A stretch of DNA of 64,000 nucleotides from Corbicula japonica. Lineage: Eukaryota; Mollusca; Bivalvia; Venerida; Cyrenidae. Positions within the stretch are counted from its first letter, which is position 1. Every line of letters begins with the position of its first letter. A model generated the notes under the pieces. That model saw nothing but the letters and a program-made list of their open reading frames with translations, searched no databases and was not told where the DNA came from. Shown here in pieces: positions 25,201 to 37,200 of this stretch. A program made the translations under genes and the position numbers. The stretch covers positions 5,912,991 to 5,976,990 of the forward strand of contig JAZAYU010000015.1 in NCBI GenBank assembly GCA_038501625.1. The letters run 5' to 3'.

Positions 25201-28200
25201 AAATGTATCTGCTCAATAACTTTAGTTTGGAATGAAATATTATGGTGAAATTTGTTATATAGGTAGTGTCTGCGAAGACAAAACTTGGTATTGAAAATGG
25301 GCCTGGTGGGGTCAAGGTTACTGTTCACTGTTACTAATAGTAGAAATTATTATTATCAAATAAGCATTCCCAGTTCAAGTATCAAGCACATATGTGGGGG
25401 TATTTAATCACTTTCAGTGGTAATTCTAGTTATAGCTCTGCAAACTAATTTTGGGGGCATATAAGCCTTTGCAGACAAACATTAACATCAATTTTGCGAG
25501 GTTTCTTTACAACACTTTAAATTTCAATTTCTTTTGTGCTGAAAATTATCCTTTACTGATTGAAATGTGCAAAACTTTTACTGCCAGCTGCCAAGACACT
25601 TTTGTTTCTGAACCTGTTATATAGATCAAGAATTCTTATATCTGCTAAATCAAATACATTTTACATTTGGAGGTTATGTGGTCACTTATCCATGCAATAA
25701 GTATGCAAATCAAGCCTCTTGTGTTTACCTCCAGGACTGTAGACCCTTTTCACAATGCTTTGTTCAGAATATTTTTCTGGTTTTTATCAAAAAGCTTTGT
25801 TAAAAAAAAGGTGCTGACTGCTGGGTCACAGATTAATGTTGTGGGTTTAATTCTGTAATTTAGCACAGTTCTGTCAATGTGTTAAATAATTTGACTAAAA
25901 ACCTTTTAGTTTATGCATTCACTCTGGAAGAGGAAGGAGCATATAGGTTTGCCATTGTCCTTCTGTCCATCCATCCTTCTTCTTTCTGTCAGAAACTTGT
26001 GTCACGTGCAAGTCTAAAGTATAACAGCCAGTCATAAAACTTTACAGCTTTGTTGACCAACATAGGTAGTTGTGTACCTGGGTTTTGTTTCTGGCCACAC
26101 CAATTAAACCTGAGTTATGGCCCTTATGTATTTCAGTATACAGTGGAATTGCTATAACTCAAAACGCGATAATTCAAAATGACACTTTAACTCGAAGTCG
26201 GCGGCTGGTCCCGTCAACTTTCCTTATATATTTAACTAAAAAAAATTGCGATAACTCGAAAAACAATAACTTGAAAGTTCCGATATCTCAAACATATGAA
26301 TAAGTTCCTTACAAAAGAAATAAGCACAAATTGATCGCGATAACTCGAAGCACTTCTATTCACACGATTTTTAACACTTCCCGCGCAAATGTTCGGGGTA
26401 TTTTGTTTATTTTGCTCATCAAAACCGGAGTTATATCCCATATGTTTTAGTATTATACATTTTCCATGTAATTTTGTGTTTTGCAATTAATTCAAAAAGA
26501 TTGAGAGCCACAAACATGAAACTTTACATGTATGTTGGCCATCATGTGTAGTTTTGCACCCTGGGCTTAGTTTTGGGCCACACCTATTAAGACCAGAGTA
26601 ATGGCTCCTTATATGTGTCAATATAATGCATTCAGCATGTAGTATTGTGTCATGCATAACTCCACAAGTATATGAGCCTCAGTTATAAAACTTTACAGCT
26701 TTGTAAACCATAATGTGTAGTTGTGCATCTAGGGTATTGTTTTCGACCATGTTTTTTTATACGCCCATTTGAAAAACGGGATGTATTATGGGAACACCTG
26801 CGGCGGGTTGGCGGGCGGGCGGGCGGGCGGCGGCGTCCACAGGGTTTCCGCTCTCTAAGTCAAAGAGTTTTCATCCGGTCTTTATCAAACTTGGTGAATA
26901 TGTTGGTGGGCATAATATCTCAACCAAGTTCTATAATCAGCCAAATCCCCCCAGGCACTCCTGAATTATGGCCCTTGAATTGTCCAAAATTACTGTTTCC
27001 GCTCTCTAAGAAAGAGTTTTCATCCAGTCTTTATCAAACTTGGTGAATATGTTGGTGGGCATAATATCTCGACCAAGTTCTATAACCAGCCAAATTCCCC
27101 CATGCACTCCTGAATTATGGCCCTTGAATTGTCCAAAATAACTGTTTCCGAGGGTTTCCGCTCTCTAAGTCAAAGAGTTTTCATCCGGTCTTTATCAAAC
27201 TTGGTGAATATGTTGGTGGGCATAATCTCTCGACCAAGTTCTATAATCAGCCAAATCCCCCCAGGCACTCCTGAATTATGGCCCTTGAATTGTCCAAAAT
27301 CACTGTTTCTGCTCTCTAAGTCAAAGAGAATTGAATTGTCCAAAATTACTGTTTCCGCTCTCTAAGACAAAGAGTTTACATTCGGTCCTTATCAAACTTG
27401 GTGAATATGTTGGTGGGCGTAATAACCAGCCAAATATCCCCATGCACTCCTGCATTATGGCCCTTGAATTGTCCAAAATAAGGGTTTACGCTCTCTAAGT
27501 CAAAGAGTTTTCATCCGGTCTTTATCAAACTTGGTGAATATGTTGGTGAGCATAATATCTCGACCCAGTTCTATAACCTGCCAAATCCCCCCCAGGCACT
27601 CCTGAATTACGGCCCTTGAATTGTCCAAAATAAGGGTTTACGCTCTCTAAGTCAAAGAGTTTTCATCCAGTCTTTATCAAACTTGGTTAATATGTTGGTG
27701 GGCATAATATCTGGACCAAGTTCTATAACCAGCCAAATCCCCCCAGGCATTCCTGAATTATGGTCCTTGAATTGTCCAAAATTACTGTTTCCGCTCTCTG
27801 AGTCAAAGAGTTTTCATCCGGTCTTTATCAAACTTGGTGAATATGTTGGTTGGCATAATATCTCGACCAAGTTCTATAACCTGCCAAATCCCCCCCAGGC
27901 ACTCCTGAATTATGGCCCTTGAATTGTCCAAAAACTGAATTAGCGGTATCTGCTCTCCAAGTCGAATAATTTTCATCAGATCGTTATGCAACTTTGATGA
28001 TCAGCATTTTGACGGGCGTATTTTGTGTCAGTTTGGCACTCTTGTTAACCAATGTTATAGCCCCTTATGTATTTCGGTACAATAAAATCACCGTGCAATA
28101 TTTCGTTGCAAATACCTTCTAAACTATATTAGCCAAAGCCATGAAACTTTATAAGTTTGTTGACCATCATGTGTACTTGTAGTAGTACCTAAGTGTGCAG

Positions 28201-31200
28201 TAACTCTGATTGGATTTCGTTTAAATTTACTTTGCTAATTTTCCTATAAAAATTTTGAGTGTATAAATTGAGCTTTATCCTTACACAGAAGTTATTCCAA
28301 CTTGACAGGATGATGTCAACCTTGATGTTTAGCACATCAACACTCTTGAATAACTCTGTCTTGATTATCTCCCTTCAAGGTATTTAACTTGTCAAGCTTA
28401 TTTCTCTATTACCCTCGGACAGAAGTTAAACTTCCTTGGGTGGATAACCTTGATAAGAACTAGTATATGGTGAGGTGGGGTAACTCCATTAGGATTATCA
28501 CCTGGTCAGTTATTGAACTTCTGAAAAAGGTGAGGGCATATAGGTTTTCCCTTGTCCATCTGTCTAATATTCCATCTTTCTGCCTGTTAAAAATTTGTAT
28601 CGCACCTATCTCCAAATGTATTATAAACAGTCATGATAAACCAGGCTTTTTTTCACTGCCTGGGGAAGAGGCCCATAATTTTTGGGAAAAAGCATGATTT
28701 CTTCTGAAAAGAGGAATGAAAAATCTCTGCATGATTTTAAAGAAATTTTCTGAGGGGATGGCGTTCATGAACGGCCCATGCTAAAAAAGAAAAAAAGCCC
28801 TGAAAAAATACAGGAATGTATTGTGCCTGAAGGGTTTTAACTCTTTCAATGCTGAAACATTTTGGATGAAACATTTTGGAGTTATCTTTCTTTGAATGTG
28901 TTTGAATTTTGAATTGTTTCTTGTGTTTTTCCGGCCATGTCCTTGCATTTGATGAGGGCTATATAGATTTGCTTTACTTTGTGTATAAAAAGTTATTTAG
29001 AAAAAGTGAACAGTGTTTATTGTTGGTTAAATATTTCTTCCAAAACAGGCAAACTTGTATGGCTTGTACTTAGCCACATAAAGATGGCATGGGATCAATA
29101 TCTCAGGAAAGGAACAACATCTTAGTATCTTAACAACTACTGCAGTATATTCATCATATTACCAGAAAAAGGTCTTGTAATTCTGAAGAAAAGTGTACTG
29201 TGACCATAACATTGGCTTTTTGACAATGATAACTGAGAGTGGGGACATCTGTGTCCTATGAACACATTTGTGGTTGTGATAGCAGGTAGATACATAGGGA
29301 TCCTATGGTCAGGCGATGTTGTCGGCAGCAGTGGTGGTGGCAGCTGCAGCATCATCCAGTAGTCCTCCAGCTTTAATGTGAAACTTAATGTTGCCAATTA
29401 CTTTAAAAGTACTTGTCTTATTCACTTTATATTTGGAATATATCATCTGCATGAACAAAGCCATTGGTTGCAACAAGAAGGATAACTCCTGTTTCACTAC
29501 ATTTTGAGTTGTGCCCCTTTCAAATGTAACTTTAATATAAAACTTTATGTTGCCTATAACTTTAAAAATAATTGTCATTTTTACTTAATACTTGGAATAT
29601 ATCTATCATCTACATGATCAAAGCAATTGAATGATAACTCCTCTGTCATTATTTTTCTGGACGAATTATCCTTACATATGGATTTTATAAATCCTTAAAA
29701 TGTGAGAAATTACTTGTATCCTAAAATGAATACATATCAATACATATATTCTTCATCATAATGCATGTCACCATAACAACCATCTCTTCCACTATTTTCC
29801 AACTAGTTTTTATTATATTAAAAAGAAAAAAAAACTGTTCAATTTGTTTGTTACTACATTTACTGCAAACTTGTAAATGTTCAGTATTACTAACCAAATT
29901 TTCACATAAACCCCAGGCCATACCATTTCCAGTATATTTCATTTCAAACTTCTCCCTTCCTTGTATACACCACGTTCACAACTAATACACACGCACATCC
30001 TTCAACGTTCAATACCCTTCGCCAATAAAAGACAACAATATATTATCACTTATAGGTTGACCAAGCTAAATTGGTGATGTTTACAATTATTTATATAATG
30101 TAAACACGGGTTAAGGCAAATTTACGCGTTAAAAGTACTATTTTGCCTTTTAATATCGCATCGCCCTAATAGCTCAGTGGTTAACGCGTTCGGCTGCCAT
30201 AGGCCTAACTTTTTTCGACGGGTTCAATTCACACTGACACACGGCTTTTAAGAAAAAAAAATTATATTTTTTTTTTAAGTTTTACTGCAGTCAATTCAAA
30301 GTATTATATGTTTTTGCTTCAGTTAATTTTATCGTGGAAATAATGATTGTGCAAAAAAAAAAATTTTTAACATGTAAACAAAAAAGCATGTTTCGAACTT
30401 ACAACAGCGTTGCTACATTTTTAGAGTGTTTTAGACCACTCGGCTAATGTGACAAGTATTGGGAGCTTTACGCTTTGTATTAAACAACGATAACAATATT
30501 TTTTCATTGTTTACATGTAAGGTCAATGTAAACACGCCAATGTAAACATTGCCAAATTACCGTTGTTGAATAATAATTCTTTCTTTGTTATGCCCCCACA
30601 AAGTGGGAGGCATATAGAGTTGCACTCGTCTGTCCGTGTGTCCCCAGATCTTGTGGCATCAACTCATAAAGAAAAGTTTTTTTCCTGCAGTCATTTTTTA
30701 ACAGATATTGTTGCATCAGCATCTTAGGATACATTATTGTTTTACCATGGAAAAGAATTTATTATTTGTAATGCAAAAATATCATACAATTATTAATGGA
30801 AAGCATTAATTTACAAACCCCTAGAAGGAGTTTCATGGTCAATTTCACCTCATTAAGACAAGGTGCAGATCCTTTTTTTAAAACCTTGCAGTCTCCAGGT
30901 AAAGGTCGTAAGTGATAGTGGAAAGTTTGAGAGACATTTTCAATATTGCATTCAGCAGCCAGCCAAACAAAGAAAGGTTCAGGCTCTTGTTAGTGTTTTT
31001 TATTAGTTTCATATTTGTCTTTCATTTTTACAGAGCAGAAAGATTCAAGACAAACACTGAAGTTAAAGTGGAAGAAGGCAAAACTACAAAGAAAAAAATC
31101 ATCCTAACTTCCAAGACTCCACAAAAACGTCCATCTGGAGACTCTGATAAGACACCAAATGATTTATCTCCCCCAAAAGTAATCCGTCTTTCACAAGTGG

Positions 31201-34200
31201 CCACTGCAGTTAGCACTGTGAAAGTGGAGCCTGATCTTGCTGCACTTGCCATTGCTAAGTCAAACTTTGACGTCTCCAAGGTATGATGACATTTTTTTTT
31301 AAGTTGAGTAAAATCTTGGGGGAAAAAATACTTGATGTTGATAAGTTACAAATTTTGGATGTGGTGTTATTTCATGAAACTTGATGTACATTTAAACAGT
31401 AATGTGAGAATTATGCGAAAGAGGGGCAGGTGGGACAAAGGGGATTAAATGCGTATTTTGATGTTAACATGTATTCACTTATTTTCTGTTATCAGTAGAG
31501 ATGGTAATCACTCATGGTTCTTACAATCCATGAATGAGACAGATTTGAAGAGACTTCTCGATCAATAGATCAATTAAACCCGGTAACATTAGGGTCGTGT
31601 TCTCACGGCAAACTAAGACAATGCAAGAATGCCAAGGTTAGCACAGTACCTATCGCAAACATTGCCGCAGAAATGCAGTGGCATCACCAGTAGACCTAGT
31701 GGGATCATATAGAATGCCGAACGATGGCACTCACATTGAGCATGCACAAAACTGATGCCATCGCTCAGGGTTCTAAAAAGAGTGCAGTGGGGTTGTCATA
31801 GCAGTGCAGTTAGGTCTCCTACAATGCCACACCAGCTCCTCGGGCATGCACAAAGGTCGCACTGCAAACCCTGTAATATTTTGTGGCGCTTGCACAGATA
31901 TTGCACGGTGTTCTCTAAGATGTCACTGCAAATATACACGCTTAATGACATGTCTACAGGGATTATACGGAGTGTCAATAAATTAACTGCACTTTTTTGA
32001 ACAACTGTACGGAGCTTTCACGGTGATCATTGCCCTCCCAGTGCACTTCTACCGCATTGTCATGGTGATCATTCCCCCTCCTAATTCCCCCTTCTACTGT
32101 GTCCATTGGTGTTTGTATGACAAACACGAGCAAATTGGTAAAAATGTACAAGATATGCAAACATTCACTTCACCATGACTGATATACAGCAGCAAGCCAG
32201 GCTACTGCTGGCCTATATGCAGATGAAGCAGATACACCAAGAGGCAGATGTTTTGCATATCATTCTAATACAACAAAGGAGGATGGCCCAAGGACCTGGG
32301 AGTGTTTAGGTTTGACCATGGCAATAAAGTATCATGCAGACAACAACAACCAAGTGATAATGATACCTCAATGTTTCTTTGAAAACTAGCTTAAACAAAT
32401 TATTATACCCCCGTATACGAAGTATAGGGGGTATATATAAGTCATCATCCGGTCGGTTGGTTGGTTGGTTGGGCGGTCTGTCTGTGGCACTTACAGCGTC
32501 AACAGTTTTCAAGATATCGACTTGAAACTTTAACCATATGTTCGTGAGGACATTTGCGCAAACTTTTTTTTTTCTCATGTGGATCAGTCCATTATTTTTC
32601 GGAGGGGAGCATGATTTAACAAAATCTTGTGACGCGAACTACTTCTACAGTTTTTAAGATATTGATTGAAACTTGATACACATGTTCGGCATGAAGTGTA
32701 GATGTGCGTGACATATTTTTCGTGTGGATTAGTCCATTATTTTTTGCAGGGGACATGATTAAACAAAATCGTGTTATGCAAACTTCTAAATTTTGTGATG
32801 CGAACTACTTCTACAGTTTTTAAGATATTGACTTGAAACTTGATACATATGTTCGGCATGAAGTGTAGATGTGCGTGACATATTTTTCGTGTGGATCAGT
32901 CCATTATTTTTCGGAGGGGAGCATGATTCACGAAAATCTTGTGACGCGAACTACTTCTACAGTTTTTAAGATATTGACTTGAAACTTGATACACATGTTC
33001 GGCATGAAGTGTAGATGTGCGTGACATATTTTTCATCTGGATTAGTCCATTATTTTTTGCAGGGGAGCACGATTTAACAAAATCTTGTGACGCAAACTAC
33101 TACTACAGTTTTTAAGATATTGACTTGAAACTTGATACACATGTTCGGCATGAAGTGTAGATGTGCGTGACATATTTTTCTTCTGGATTAGTCCATTATT
33201 TTTTGCAGGGGAGCACGATTTAACAAAATCTTGTGACGCAAACCACTACTACAGTTTTAAAGATATTGACTTGAAACTTGATACACATGTTCGGCATGAA
33301 GTGTAGATGTGCGTGACATTTTTTCATCTGGATTAGTCTATTATTTTTTGCAGGGGACATGATTTAACAAAATCCTGTTATGCAAACTTCTACACTTACT
33401 ACGTCAACAGTTTTCAAGATATAGACTTGATACTTTAAACATATGTTCGTGAGTACATTTTTTATTCTCATGTGGATCAGTCCATTATTTTTCAGAGGGG
33501 AGCACGATTTAACAAAATCTTGTGACGTGAACTACTTCTACAGTTTTTAAGATATTGACTTGAAACTTGATACATATGTTCGGCATGAAGTGTACATGTG
33601 TGTGACATATTTTACATGTGGATCAGTCCATTATTTTTTGCAGGGGACATGATTAAACAAAATCGTGTTATGCAAAATTCTACAGTTTTTAAGATATAAT
33701 ACTTGAAACTAAAATTGTATGTTCTGCATGAAGTGCGCATGTAAGCGACATATTTTTTGTGGATCAGTCCATTTTTTTTGGAGGGGAGCATTATTTAACA
33801 AAAACTTTTATTTTAAATCTTATGACGCAAACTACTTCTCCAGTTTCCAAACTTTAAACATGCGTTTGTGAGTAGATTTCCATGACATACTTTGTTTCAT
33901 GTGGATCAGTCCATTATTTTTTAGCAGGGGAGTATGATTCAACAAAACCTTATGACACGAACTACTTCTACAGTTTTTAAGATATTAACTTGAAACTTGA
34001 TACACATGTTCGGCATGAAGTGTAGATGTGCGTGACATATTTTTCATGTGGATCAGTCCATTATTTTTTGCAGGGGACATGATTTAACAAAATCTTGTTA
34101 TGCAAACTTCTACACTTACTACGTCAACAGTTTTCAAGATATCGACTTGAAACTTTCAACATATGTTCGTGAGTACATTTGCGCAAATTTTCTTTTCGTC

Positions 34201-37200
34201 TCATGTGGATCAGTCCATTATTTTTCGGAGGGGAGCCCGATTTAACAAAATCTTGTCCATTATTTTTTGCAGGGGACATGATTTAACAAAATCGTGTTAT
34301 GCAAACTTCTACACTTACTATGTCAACAGTTTTCAAGATATCGACTTGAAACTTTAAACATATGTTGGTGAGTACATTTGCGCAAATTTTTTTTTTCTCA
34401 TGTGGATCAGTCCATTATTTTTGGAAGGGAGCATGACTCAACAAAATCTTGTAACAAGAACTACTTCTACAGTTTTTAAGATATTGACTTGAAACTTGAT
34501 ACATGTGTTCGGCATGTAGTGTAGATGTGCATGACATATTTTTCGTGTGGATCAGTCCATTATTTTTAGCAGGGGACATGATTTAACAAAATCGTGTTAT
34601 GCAAACTTCTACACTTACTACGTCAACAGTTTTCAAGATATCGACTTGAAACTTTAAACATATGTTCTTGGTACATTTGCGCACATTTTTTTTCTCTCAT
34701 GTAGATCAGTCCATTATTTTTCGGAGGGGAGCACGATTTAACAAAATCTTGTGACGCGAACTTCTTCTGCAGTTTTTATGATATTGACTTGAAACTTGAT
34801 ACATATGTTCGGCATGAAGTGTAGATGTGCGTGACATATTTTTCATGTGGATCAGTCCATTATTTTTTGCAGGGGACATGATTTAACAAAATCGTGTTAT
34901 GCAAACTTCTACAGTTTTCAAAAATCGACTGAAATCATATGTTCTGCATGAAGTGCGCATGTTAGTGACATATTTCTTATGGATCAGTCCATTTTTGGTT
35001 TGAGGGGAGCATTATTTAACAAAATCTTATGACACAAACTACTTCTCCAGTTTTCAAACTTTTAACATACGTTCGTGATTAGATTTGCATGACATATTTT
35101 TTTTCATTTGGATCAGTCCATTATTTTTTAGAAGGGGAGCACGATTCAACAAAACCTTCTGACGTCAACTACTTTTACAGTTTTGTTTACATCTGGTGAA
35201 AACCCAAGTTGCTATTTTTAAACACAACTTTTGCAGCAAATTTTCAGGATTTCAATTATTTTTCAACTTTCACCCATGAAAGATGCAAACATCATTTCTG
35301 TATACTCTGACAAAGCAGTATTACGGGAGTATTAATCACCTTCAGTGATAGCTCTAGTTTATTAATTATTTACAAGGAGCACAGTATTAAATACAATCAA
35401 AGATATTATTTACACATTTTGTTTTTCTTACAGTGGCTAATACTTGTATTACTCAGAGTCCCTTAATTTATTAATTTAGTCATCAAATTTATAGTTCTTG
35501 AACCTTTTGATTCTGATGTTATTAAAATTATCAAAAATATACTTCTTTTGTATTACACGTTTAAAAAGTAAGCAGGAATTTATATAGTTCGGTATTACAT
35601 GCAGTTATCGGGACCTTTTTAAAGGGCAATATATAGAATGATGATCTTACTTACTTTTGCTAGTTACTGCTTCATTATACGGCCGTGCATATATGAGTTA
35701 TGTACAAAAATATGTTGCTACTGATGTAACCCTATTACCGAACAAGGCACCTATTACCGAACCCCACGGCACCTAATACCGAACACATCACATATTTTTA
35801 AAAACACTAACCATCGTGAACATATTCCATAATTTATAAATTACATCCTAATTTTATCTCCAGTGTAATATTTCAGTATTGTTGCATCATCAGCCAACTT
35901 AAACCAGCTAAAACAAAATGACAAATGTCAAGTACACACTTCTTGTAGATCAAACGATTTCCTAACACTAAACTGAAGCATTTTCTTAAAAAAATTTGGG
36001 TCTCTTTATATAAATATTTATATATAGAGACCCAAATTTTTTTTTTAGAAAATGCTTCAGTTTAGTGTTATTAAGCATAAAAATAAACCCATCATGTGAT
36101 GAGCCCCTGTGGTTTACCTCCATAGTCAAAATATGCAACCTCCATGAATTTAACAGGAAGGCGGATCAAAGCAAAATGTACATCAATGAACTACGGACAG
36201 GTTTTAAAACATGACTGGGAATATTATTTTGTTTCTTTCTGAATTGTGCGGATTATGTGATAATTATAGAGACAATCGAATTTAGTAATGGATCAATGAT
36301 AAAATTGAACAGTAAGTATGCATTCACAAGTTTGCCTCGGGCTGTTATCTGTCACTGGGAAAGGTGTTAAAACACGGTTGTTTTAGGGAAAAATGTGTGT
36401 GTCATTTGTGTACATGTTACAATTGTTACTTCCGGTTTCGATTTATTTGCCGTTTTACGATCAAAAATTTATTTATTTATTTATTTACGTATATATCTAA
36501 ATAGATACAGATCTATGCCTAGATACTGGAAGTATAAACTTATATTGCTGCAGAAAATTAATGTGTTTGGTAATAGAGTTCCACATGGACACATGCGCAC
36601 CTATTACCGAACACCCCAATAACTCTGTAACGTGTCAATCCCTGTTAAAAATAAGTTGTGTCCCTTGTTCTGGCAACTGTTTACAAATACATTGTGTCTA
36701 GGTTTCATCTCAATACATATATGTAAAGTCTGAATATCCTTATAAACTGGACACTCCATATTTACGGATTTCGTAAGACACATCGAGAAAAAAGCATGTA
36801 TACTTGAAATGAAAAGAAATTCAAATAAACGCGCGCCTAAAACTTACCAATGCTTATTCTGACGACGAAAAGGGATGTGACGTCATCTGTATTACATAAT
36901 TTCGGTGCAGAAAATAAGCGTTTCGCGAGAGTAGCGCGTATTAGTTTTTGTTCGGTATTAAGTGCACGTTCGGCATTAGGTGCCCCCGCTCTATTACAAC
37001 CGGATTTCTTCACTCATCTAGTGTTGCAACAGCGGAGGTATCCGGCATGCCGATAGTGTTGTTTATATTTTTTAGCTCACCTGTCAAATAGTGACAGGGT
37101 GAGCTTTTGTGATCATCCGTCGTCCGTCCGTCTGTCCGTTCACAATTGTTGTCTGCACTGTAGTGGTCGTAATTTTGGTCCGATCTTCTTCAAACTTGGT

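Larger units (their letters stand above)
25905..28200 (+). repeat. Older array element interrupted by a younger one
   Basis: Cores sharing AAACTTTACAGCTTTGTTGA, TGTGTAGTT and TTATGGCCCTTATGT lie at about 25925-26140 and 26490-26750 and resume at 28046-28180 (AACCAATGTTATAGCCCCTT). The gap is filled exactly by the array element 26752-28045. Confidence 0.65.

Noticed and set aside
24100..25328. Overlapping minus-strand frames with repeated SYHPRNHFSI-like peptides
   Set aside because: They are translations of the tandem cores of the array element 24291-25433.
26723..27991. Frames with repeated SLSNLVNMLVGIIS peptides
   Set aside because: Peptide repeats mirror the approximately 148-bp DNA cores; no start context and stops occur between units.
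30163..30232. Functional tRNA gene
   Set aside because: A and B boxes are present but the acceptor and D stems do not pair; listed only as tRNA-like.
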